A stretch of 14,354 bases of DNA from contig JAGDMY010000008.1 in assembly GCA_017860765.1 (NCBI GenBank), positions 1-14,354 on the forward strand. Direction: 5' to 3'. Below are positions 6,939 to 13,233 of the stretch, one piece after another. The stretch is from Chloroflexota bacterium. Its GTDB lineage: Bacteria > Chloroflexota > Dehalococcoidia > Dehalococcoidales > UBA3254. Numbering within the stretch: the stretch's first letter is position 1; every line of letters begins with the position of its first letter. The notes beneath the pieces are model-generated. The model saw only the letters and a list, made by a program, of their open reading frames with translations. It was not told where the DNA came from and did not search any database. The position numbers were made by a program, and so were the translations under genes.

Positions 6939-8036
6939 CTACAGGCTGGCGGCGACCAGTTTATCTTCAATACTCGCCATAAGCTTTTCAACCTCTTCGC
7001 GATCATTGCAGAAAGCATAGACGTTTTCTGTGCTGATCACGCCATTTTTATGTAAATTAACTAAGGCCTGGTCCAGCAGTTGCATTCCCATCCGGGCATG
7101 GGTCCGAATGGCATTAGGCAATTGATGGATCTTGCCCTCGCGGATGAGGTTGCGCACGGCTGGATTAGCCAGCATTATTTCGACTGCCGGCAATCTGCCC
7201 TGCCCATCAATCTTCGGTACCAGCGCCTGGCACAGGATACCGATAAGCAAAGACGCCAACCGGCTCTGGGCCAAGGCCCGCTCATGGGGTGGGAACATAT
7301 CGATAATACGTTCGATAGCCTGATAGGTACTGGGAGCATGGCCGGTGGTCAGCAGCAGGTGCCCGGTCTCCGCAATGGTAAGAGCGGCAGAGGCTGTCTC
7401 CAGGTCTCGCATTTCACCCACCAGGATTACATCCGGGTCCTGCCTTAAGACATGTCTTAGAGCATCTGCAAAGGAATGGGTATCACTTCCCAGTTCTCTC
7501 TGGGTGATGGCACATCTTTTGCTGGTATAGACGTACTCAATCGGGTCTTCGATAGTCACTATGCGGCGGCTTTCCCTCTGATTCAGGTAATCGATCATGG
7601 CGGCCAGAGTGGTGGACTTTCCGCTGCCGGTGGGCCCGCTGATGACCAGCATGCCGCGGGGTTTAAGAATCAGGTTTTTGCATATTTCGGGAATTTGGAG
7701 GGTATCGATATCGGGAATCGTATTAGCAACCAGGCGCATTGCCAGGCTGATCGTGCCCCGCTGCCAGGCGGCATTGCACCTTATGCGGACCAGGCCCGGC
7801 ACCGAATACCCGAGGTCCAGCTCTTTGTTTTTCTGAAACTCGGCTTTTTCATCCTCTGTCGTCATCTGATCAAAGGCTTCCTGCATATCCTCCGGAGTCA
7901 GCGGGATTTCATCCTCGGCCGGCACCAGCTCGCCATGGACCCGCAGCATCGCCGGACTGCCGACTGTCAAATGCAGATCGGAGGCATTTTTGGATTTGGC
8001 TATACGTATTAAGGCTACTACATCCATTTGGCTCAT
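6939..8036 (-). CDS. pilT: type IV pilus retraction ATPase PilT
   Basis: This 365-residue hexameric ATPase drives pilus disassembly, giving twitching motility or DNA uptake. An N-terminal PAS-like region (about 1-110) precedes the RecA-like core. Walker A is GPTGSGKST (134-142), the Asp box ITIEDPIEYVY is near 160-170, Walker B is DVILVGEMRD (202-211), and the His box begins at TGH (224-226). The C-terminal AVRNLIRE (293-300) is a one-residue variant of the AIRNLIRE motif needed for retraction in PilT proteins, and it separates this protein from PilB. The second His-box histidine lies in TGHAPS rather than the more usual TLHTxSA. Start ATG 8036 overlaps the previous stop by one base (TAATG) and has GGAGAG six bases upstream. 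It is the last gene of the operon. Confidence 0.95.
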   Translation of the reverse strand: MSQMDVVALIRIAKSKNASDLHLTVGSPAMLRVHGELVPAEDEIPLTPEDMQEAFDQMTTEDEKAEFQKNKELDLGYSVPGLVRIRCNAAWQRGTISLAMRLVANTIPDIDTLQIPEICKNLILKPRGMLVISGPTGSGKSTTLAAMIDYLNQRESRRIVTIEDPIEYVYTSKRCAITQRELGSDTHSFADALRHVLRQDPDVILVGEMRDLETASAALTIAETGHLLLTTGHAPSTYQAIERIIDMFPPHERALAQSRLASLLIGILCQALVPKIDGQGRLPAVEIMLANPAVRNLIREGKIHQLPNAIRTHARMGMQLLDQALVNLHKNGVISTENVYAFCNDREEVEKLMASIEDKLVAASL

Positions 8037-9508
8037 TATTTTCTCTCCAAGTTGATAGTGAATTCAATAAACCCTTTTTCCTTTTCCGACTGGGGCACTA
8101 CGGTTAAAGAAGAGATGGTCGTAGATGAAAATCTCTGGCTTAAATCCAATTCTCGGGCATAAGCTATAACATCATCTTCCACGGTGGCCTTACCCTGCAG
8201 GGTGACATTCCCTCCCGCCTCCGATATGGAGTCCAACGTGGCAGAAACGGGGACCTTGCTTAAGGTGACCTCCAGATCCCCCTGAACGATCTCCTGGCTT
8301 ATGGCAATAGTATCCAGGGCCAGTGTTAGTTTTTCCGAGGTGACTTTGGCAGCCGCAGCCTTTTTCTCCAGTTCGGCAATGTTTTTCTTAAGATCCTGTT
8401 GCAGGGCGATCCTCTGGTTCATGACCTGATTAGTGCTGTCCAGTTCAGCTTGCGTCGCCTGGATGTTGGCAGCCGCATTTTGCATCATCATCACCATTCC
8501 AACTATCAGCCCGGCTGCCGCCACGCCGCTGGGGATACCCACGAATTTCTTTAAAGATAACGGCTTGCCCTGGTAGGGCGCCGGCATAACGTTGAGATTA
8601 GCCACCGCAAAAGTGGCTTCCCGTTCCGGCGCGGGGGATTTGATGGCCATGGCAATATTTACCATATAGCGACCCATATCTATCAATTTTGGACCTTTGA
8701 TAGGTGAAGTCAAATCACTGACCGGGTGCCCGATTGATTCCTCCAGGGCCTTAGAATATTCAGGTTTGCCCATCAATTCACCGGAGACAAACACCGGTAC
8801 TTTAGCATCCAGCGGCTTCTCCGGGTTATTGGTGTCGAAGAATTTTATGGTGCGGTCGACATCGCTGGTTATCATCCCCAGTTTTTGTTCCCAGGTGAGT
8901 TCTTCGTTAGGGAAAGTGACCGTGCGTAGAGGCTGTGCAATTCCCTCCGCCATTATAACGATATCGAATTCTGTAGGCTGGACATCCACCAGTATGGCAT
9001 CGTTTACCGGCACGGCTTTGGTTAAAGCCAGGGGCTTGATGGCCATCCGGGAAGGTTTCAATCCGGCCTGACGCAAAGTTTCCATCAGCGAATCGGCGGT
9101 CTTGCGGGGCGTAGCTGCCATAAAAATCTGTACCCGCCCCTTAGGGCAGGGGACACTCCTCCAGGAAAGGTAAAGCTGGTCCAGGGGTACAGGCAAGATT
9201 CTCCTGGCTTCCCTCGCCACCGCTTCGGGCAGCATGGACTTGGGCAGCTGGGGCAAGGCGGCAGGGCGCGTTAAGGAATGCAGGCCGCTGTATCCCAGGA
9301 TTACCTTTTTGGCCTTGACCTTCTGGCTCTTGAAAAGCTGCTTGATCTTGGTGGCCACCTGCGCCTGATCAGCCACCACCGATCCCTTGATCAGCCCGGG
9401 TTCCAGCTGCAGGTCAGCCCATTTCCTGATCCGGCGTCCCCGGCACACCAGCAAACGAATACTGGTGTCGTCAATATATAAGGTTACTATATCGTTAAAC
9501 ATCGTCAT
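8036..9508 (-). CDS. natural PilM-PilN fusion (type IV pilus alignment complex)
   Basis: One uninterrupted frame of 490 residues combines two proteins that are normally separate. Residues 1 to about 300 resemble PilM, the cytoplasmic actin-like component. Residues 304-309 (NLNVMP) resemble the N-terminal INLLP motif by which PilN docks onto PilM. Then come a membrane helix (about 323-342), a coiled coil (about 345-398) and a PilN-like C-terminal domain (about 412-490) ending FIEFTINLERK. The order PilM, docking motif, helix, coil, periplasmic-type domain is the plan of GspL in type II secretion. The PilM nucleotide motifs look weak: YIDDTSIRLL for DIGSxSIK, VDVQPTEFDIVI for VDIGAxxTxI, VSGEL for xxGGx. 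Its start overlaps the pilO stop by ATGA. An internal GTG at 8605 with GGGAAG upstream might also yield a free PilN, which is speculation. Confidence 0.88.
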   Translation of the reverse strand: MTMFNDIVTLYIDDTSIRLLVCRGRRIRKWADLQLEPGLIKGSVVADQAQVATKIKQLFKSQKVKAKKVILGYSGLHSLTRPAALPQLPKSMLPEAVAREARRILPVPLDQLYLSWRSVPCPKGRVQIFMAATPRKTADSLMETLRQAGLKPSRMAIKPLALTKAVPVNDAILVDVQPTEFDIVIMAEGIAQPLRTVTFPNEELTWEQKLGMITSDVDRTIKFFDTNNPEKPLDAKVPVFVSGELMGKPEYSKALEESIGHPVSDLTSPIKGPKLIDMGRYMVNIAMAIKSPAPEREATFAVANLNVMPAPYQGKPLSLKKFVGIPSGVAAAGLIVGMVMMMQNAAANIQATQAELDSTNQVMNQRIALQQDLKKNIAELEKKAAAAKVTSEKLTLALDTIAISQEIVQGDLEVTLSKVPVSATLDSISEAGGNVTLQGKATVEDDVIAYARELDLSQRFSSTTISSLTVVPQSEKEKGFIEFTINLERK

Positions 9509-10092
9509 TTACCCTCATAGCTATAAATCACCAGACTGATATCGGCCGAGGTTGTACCGGCGGTAGCAGGCTGTTTTACGCCCGCTCCAGAGGTGGAAGG
9601 CTCTTCATTATTAAGCCGCACCTCCTGGATAATACTGGTAGGAAATATTTGACTCAGGTTGTAGATAAAGTCAGCCAGTTTGTCAATATCTCCGTTGAGC
9701 TGTATTTTCATAGGTAATATTCGACACTGGGTTCCTTGCAGTTCACCAAAGGCTGCCCCCGGCGACGTTATGGTGACCACTTCCACCTGAAAACTCCTGG
9801 CAGACTCCAGTATTATATCGGTGGCCTCGATGTCATCCTCCGCCGCGAATAAATTCTGCTTGACCGATTCCGTCTGGGTGCTATATTGTTCGACCTGCTG
9901 GGTCAAGCGGTTTTTTTGCCCGGTTAGCTCATCGATGTTAATCGTAGCCAGTTTAGCTTTGGCTTGAGCCAGTTTTTCTGTCAACTGCTTTTGCTGTTCG
10001 GCCTGCTGGGACCGGCTCATTCCCAGGCTGATACCAGCAATAAGCACAATGCCCAGAGCCAGTATTATCCAGCTTGATTTACTTAGTTTCAC
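9505..10092 (-). CDS. pilO: type IV pilus inner-membrane protein PilO
   Basis: A 195-residue protein with a single N-terminal membrane helix (about 8-24), a long coiled coil rich in Gln, Glu and Lys (about 28-88), and a C-terminal PilO/GspM-like domain (about 95-195). The last part is interrupted by a Gly/Ser/Thr/Pro-rich stretch at about 165-182. PilO pairs with PilN to span the membrane and link the cytoplasmic motor to the rest of the machine. The GTG start at 10092 is preceded by a very strong GGGAGGTGAT site. The stop overlaps the start of the PilM-PilN gene by four bases. In most genomes the order is pilM-pilN-pilO. Here pilO comes first. Sequence identity of PilO proteins is low, so the call rests on architecture and position. 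Confidence 0.82.
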   Translation of the reverse strand: MKLSKSSWIILALGIVLIAGISLGMSRSQQAEQQKQLTEKLAQAKAKLATINIDELTGQKNRLTQQVEQYSTQTESVKQNLFAAEDDIEATDIILESARSFQVEVVTITSPGAAFGELQGTQCRILPMKIQLNGDIDKLADFIYNLSQIFPTSIIQEVRLNNEEPSTSGAGVKQPATAGTTSADISLVIYSYEGK

Positions 10093-10107
10093 CCTGTATC
10101 ACCTCCC

Positions 10108-10150
10108 GATAAATATTCATAGGCCAATTTGGACCACGATTATATTTATC
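10108..10150. repeat. 9-bp inverted repeat filling the pilC-pilO gap
   Basis: GATAAATAT (10108-10116) and ATATTTATC (10142-10150) are exact inverted repeats 25 bases apart. The spacer holds a smaller stem (CCA and TGG around AAT, flanked by GG and CC with a one-base bulge). In the pil mRNA the structure would end directly before the pilO ribosome site. It is not followed by a T-run on the - strand, so it is not a classical terminator. Possible roles are an RNA processing or stability element, or a regulator site. Confidence 0.5.
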
Positions 10151-10166
10151 CTTTCAATTTTTTAAT

Positions 10167-11390
10167 CTATCCAATTCCCCCCTGACCGAACATGGAGTAC
10201 ATCGCCGAAACCAGGGACAAGGCCATTACACCCACCACCAGGCCGATAATAACCGTCATTACGGGTTGAATCATGCTGATTAAAGATTTCGTCCGGTCTT
10301 CGGCTTCGGACTCATAACTCAGGGCCACTGAGAGAAGGGTATTATCCAGGTTGCCGGTCTCCTCGCCGACCCTGACCATCTGTATCATCATGGGTAAAAA
10401 TATCGAATATTTAGTCATCGGGCGGGATAGACCTTCACCGCCGAGCATGTCATCCCGAATACCCAACAGGGCCTCTGTCATTACTTTATTGCTGCTGGCC
10501 TGAATGACCAGCGGTAAAATTTCGGTCAGGGGCAGGCCCGCCTTGAACAGAACGGCAATGGCGCGGGAGATTCGTGATAGTTCGTTAAGATGGTTAATGC
10601 GTCCCACCAGAGGGAACTTGAGGGATACCCTATCCCATTGATATCTCCCTCCGGCAGTCTTAATGTAGGCTATCCCTATGACGGCCAGGATAGCCCCTCC
10701 CATCAGGATATACAAACCATAAGAACGCAACATGCCACCCAGGTCCAGCATAATCCTGGTCATCAAAGGCAGCTTGACACCCATCGAAGAGTACAGGCCT
10801 GTAAAGGCCGGCAGAACGAAGGTTACCATAATCGCGATTACGATAACTGCCACGATAAGGGCTATGATGGGATAAGTCATCGCATTCTTGACTCCCTTTT
10901 TGGCGTTGACCTGCTTTTCCATGTGGTCTGCAATCTGTCTTAAGATATCTTCCAGGCCGCCGGTCTGCTCCCCTACCTTGAGTGATTGACATTGGATGGG
11001 GGTAAATATGTGGGAGTGTTTTCCCAGAGCAGCTGACAACTGGCTGCCAGCCCGGATATCGCCGATCACCTCTCCCAGGACCTTCTTAAAGACACGGTTG
11101 GTCGACTGTTCCTCCAGCAATTCTATGGAAGTCACGATGTTTAAACCGGACTCTATGAGGAGGGCCATCTGGCGATAGAAAAGAATGATATCAGTCCCCT
11201 TAATGGGGGTAAGCCTCTGGAGAAGCTTGTTCAGGCTAGGAAAGCTGGCTATCTCTTTGAGGTTGATGAGTTGATAGCCGGCAAAATCCAGTAAATGGGC
11301 CGCCTGTTCCTCACTTTTCGCTTCCAGCCTGCCTTTAACTATTTCTTTATTTTCGTTATAGGCTACATATGAGTAAACGATATTTATCAC
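10167..11390 (-). CDS. pilC: type IV pilus platform protein PilC
   Basis: The 407-residue protein is a member of the GspF/PilC family, the membrane platform on which the PilB and PilT ATPases act. A short N-terminal domain precedes two repeated T2SSF domains (about 66-190 and 270-395). The repeat is seen in the paired motifs GEQTGGLEDIL (140-150) and GEETGNLDNTL (342-352). Membrane segments are at about 174-195, 226-243 and 376-398. The length is normal. The only standard start is GTG at 11390. A stop codon lies three codons upstream, and its GAGGGG ribosome site ends within a few bases of the GTG, which is closer than usual. The gap to pilB is 28 bases, so both are in one transcript. Confidence 0.95.
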   Translation of the reverse strand: MINIVYSYVAYNENKEIVKGRLEAKSEEQAAHLLDFAGYQLINLKEIASFPSLNKLLQRLTPIKGTDIILFYRQMALLIESGLNIVTSIELLEEQSTNRVFKKVLGEVIGDIRAGSQLSAALGKHSHIFTPIQCQSLKVGEQTGGLEDILRQIADHMEKQVNAKKGVKNAMTYPIIALIVAVIVIAIMVTFVLPAFTGLYSSMGVKLPLMTRIMLDLGGMLRSYGLYILMGGAILAVIGIAYIKTAGGRYQWDRVSLKFPLVGRINHLNELSRISRAIAVLFKAGLPLTEILPLVIQASSNKVMTEALLGIRDDMLGGEGLSRPMTKYSIFLPMMIQMVRVGEETGNLDNTLLSVALSYESEAEDRTKSLISMIQPVMTVIIGLVVGVMALSLVSAMYSMFGQGGIG

Positions 11391-11418
11391 CCCCCTCTAA
11401 CAACTACAAATTCTTGGC

Positions 11419-12921
11419 CTAGTCCAGTGCATACGCATTCCGTAAAACTTCAGAAGGAGTAGTCAGGTTATCTTTAACTTTTAACATTCCGTCTTTGAGC
11501 AGGGTTACCATTCCCTCTCTCAATGCCTCGGCCCTCAACTCACCGGTGGAGGTACCTTTAATAAGCATCGTCCTGATCTCATCGGTCATCCTGAGGATCT
11601 CAAAGATCCCCATCCTCCCCATATAGCCGGTATGAGCGCAGGACAGGCATCCGCTGCCATAGAGAAACTCGGTCCGCTCGTCCCGGGCCTCCTTGGTATA
11701 TATCATCTGCTCCAGCAAAGAGACTTTGACCGGCTGAGCGCACTCATTACAGATGCGGCGGACCATGCGCTGGGATACGATACCCGCCAGGGATGAGGCC
11801 ACCATGAAGGGGTCTACTCCCAGATCCAAAAGGCGGAAAACTACACCTACGGCATCGTTGGCATGGATGGAAGATAGCACCAGGTGACCGGTCAGGGCCG
11901 ACTGGATGGCGATATTAGCTGTCTCCGCGTCGCGGATTTCACCGACCAGTATCACGTTGGGATCAAGGCGCAGAATTGAGCGCAGTCCGCTGGCGAAGGT
12001 CATCCCGGCCTTGGGGTTCACCTGAATCTGATTGATATTGGTGAAACGGTATTCCACCGGATCTTCGATAGTGATGATATTCCTGCCGACGCGGTCCAGA
12101 CAGTTAATAGAGGCATATAAAGTGGTGGTTTTACCGCCGCCGGTTGGCCCGCTCACCAGGATCATCCCGTAGGGGACCTTGAGCATCTTTTCATACATTA
12201 CCAGAGAATCATGAGAAAAGCCCAGCTCGGGGAGTGTCATAGTAGCCCGGGCTTTGTAGAGCAGTCTCATGGCCGCCATCTCCCCGAAGACGGTTGGTGT
12301 GGTCGCCACACGAACATCCAGGAGCCTGCCTTTGGCTTCCACGGAGAACTGACCATCTTGCGGACGGTACCGATCGGCGATGTTCATATTGCCCAGCACT
12401 TTTATGCGGGAAATCAGAGGCACGGCGGTGGCTAAAGGGAGGCTTAAAGTGTCATGCAAAGTACCATCAATACGGTAACGCACCCGGAGCTTATCTTCCT
12501 GGGGTTGAACGTGGATATCGGAAGCCCGGGCTTTGACGGCTTCATCAATGAGCAAGTTGAGGGCCTGAGCCACCGGCGCGTCGGTGACGGTATTGAGCCG
12601 TATTTGGTCGCTATCAGATTCCTTGTTAACATCGATGTTGGAGACCTGCTTCTCAATCTCCTCATAGGACTGATAGTTAAAATCTATGGACTCCACGATT
12701 TCCTGGGGCGTAGCCGCCTGCGGCTCAATTCGCATATGGCTCTGGCTGGCCAGGGCTTCCAGTGCAAAGATATCTGATGGATCGGACATGGCCACGATCA
12801 GGGTATTGCCGTTGATAGAGACGGGGATCGCACTGTATTTTCGCGCCATATCTTCCGGTATGAGCTGTATAGCTTCCGGCTGAGGAAACTGTTTTCTTAA
12901 ATTTATGCTCTGCTCTGGCAT
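11419..12921 (-). CDS. pilB: type IV pilus assembly ATPase PilB (GspE family)
   Basis: This 500-residue cytoplasmic hexameric ATPase powers pilus extension. A short GspE N-terminal domain (about 15-85, containing LIPEDMARKYSAIPV) leads into the core. ASDIHVQP (133-140) is the conserved entry to the N2 domain, Walker A is GPTGGGKTT (258-266), the Asp box is ITIEDPVEYR (283-292), Walker B is NVILVGEIRD (322-331), and the His box is TGHLVLSSIHAND (344-356). Four cysteines, CxxC at 391/394 and 425/428, form the zinc site typical of PilB/GspE and absent from PilT. It is shorter than many 560-residue PilB proteins because the N-terminus is compact. The ATG at 12921 follows AAGGG with nine bases between. 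It is the first gene of the pil operon. Confidence 0.95.
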   Translation of the reverse strand: MPEQSINLRKQFPQPEAIQLIPEDMARKYSAIPVSINGNTLIVAMSDPSDIFALEALASQSHMRIEPQAATPQEIVESIDFNYQSYEEIEKQVSNIDVNKESDSDQIRLNTVTDAPVAQALNLLIDEAVKARASDIHVQPQEDKLRVRYRIDGTLHDTLSLPLATAVPLISRIKVLGNMNIADRYRPQDGQFSVEAKGRLLDVRVATTPTVFGEMAAMRLLYKARATMTLPELGFSHDSLVMYEKMLKVPYGMILVSGPTGGGKTTTLYASINCLDRVGRNIITIEDPVEYRFTNINQIQVNPKAGMTFASGLRSILRLDPNVILVGEIRDAETANIAIQSALTGHLVLSSIHANDAVGVVFRLLDLGVDPFMVASSLAGIVSQRMVRRICNECAQPVKVSLLEQMIYTKEARDERTEFLYGSGCLSCAHTGYMGRMGIFEILRMTDEIRTMLIKGTSTGELRAEALREGMVTLLKDGMLKVKDNLTTPSEVLRNAYALD

Positions 12922-12980
12922 GGATAATGACCCTTTCTTTAAACAATCTCAGGGCGTACGATTAATCTTATCCGGCCTCT

Positions 12981-13008
12981 ACTCTAGTCACAATAGCGCT
13001 TTAGTCAA
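12981..13008 (-). promoter_or_regulatory. candidate promoter of the pil operon
   Basis: On the - strand TTGACT (13008-13003, five of six matches) is followed after 16 bases by TAGAGT (12986-12981, four of six). The implied leader to the pilB start is about 50 bases. The -10 box is modest, so expression may need an activator. The position in the divergent gap fits. Confidence 0.42.
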
Positions 13009-13089
13009 CTTAAAACGGGACTTTAGTAGGGGGCAAGTGTGGGAGTTTAGATTATCTGCAATGAAGGGGATGGGCGGAGGGTGAGAAAA

Positions 13090-13118
13090 TTGTGAATAAT
13101 GCAAAAAGCCTGTATAAT
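13090..13118 (+). promoter_or_regulatory. strong sigma-A-like promoter P1 of ino1
   Basis: TTGTGA (13090-13095), a 17-base spacer and a perfect TATAAT (13113-13118). The predicted start point is near 13125, leaving a leader of about 110 bases that would include the second promoter and the hairpin at 13192-13208. Confidence 0.68.
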
Positions 13119-13143
13119 AGGCGCTGGATTGGATTACCTATGG

Positions 13144-13172
13144 TAGACTAGTCGCTTAAGTTAGGTTATAAT
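13144..13172 (+). promoter_or_regulatory. second tandem promoter P2 of ino1
   Basis: TAGACT (13144-13149, four of six matches), a 17-base spacer and a perfect TATAAT (13167-13172). The predicted start point is near 13179, about 55 bases before the start codon. Two perfect -10 boxes on the same strand so close together suggest real tandem promoters. Confidence 0.6.
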
Positions 13173-13191
13173 TTGGACTAGCAATGAGATT

Positions 13192-13208
13192 GGGCGGACA
13201 ATCCGCCC
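13192..13208 (+). repeat. 7-bp GC-rich hairpin in the ino1 leader (REP-like)
   Basis: GGGCGGA (13192-13198) and TCCGCCC (13202-13208) pair around a CAA loop, ending 12 bases before the GGAGG ribosome site. It resembles the short GC-rich palindromes scattered between genes in many bacteria, but no second copy was noticed in this window. It does not overlap the ribosome site. No T-run follows, so it is not a terminator. Confidence 0.45.
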
Positions 13209-13233
13209 CTATTACGAAAAGGAGGCTTGGATC

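Larger units (their letters stand above)
12922..13233. other. divergent control region between pilB and ino1
   Basis: These 312 bases between the two start codons contain no convincing gene on either strand. They hold a candidate promoter for the pil operon on the - strand, two tandem promoters for the inositol-phosphate synthase on the + strand, a leader hairpin and a strong ribosome site. TAGTCA occurs twice, 17 bases apart (12985-12990 and 13002-13007), across the pilB promoter. About 70 bases (13010-13080) are purine-rich on the + strand with no recognised element. Confidence 0.7.

Noticed and set aside
7080..8012. + strand open frames of up to 178 codons opposite pilT
   Set aside because: Their protein sequences are low in recognisable structure and they mirror the conserved PilT frame, which carries Walker, Asp and His boxes.
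8036..9508. Reading the fused protein as GspL of a type II secretion system
   Set aside because: A PilT with the retraction motif is in the same operon, there is no secretin or GspM/GspC-like gene, and the envelope appears to lack an outer membrane. A pilus role is more likely.
13062..13085. Tiny frame ATG to TGA (7 codons) upstream of the ino1 promoters
   Set aside because: It lies before the predicted transcript starts and has no ribosome site.
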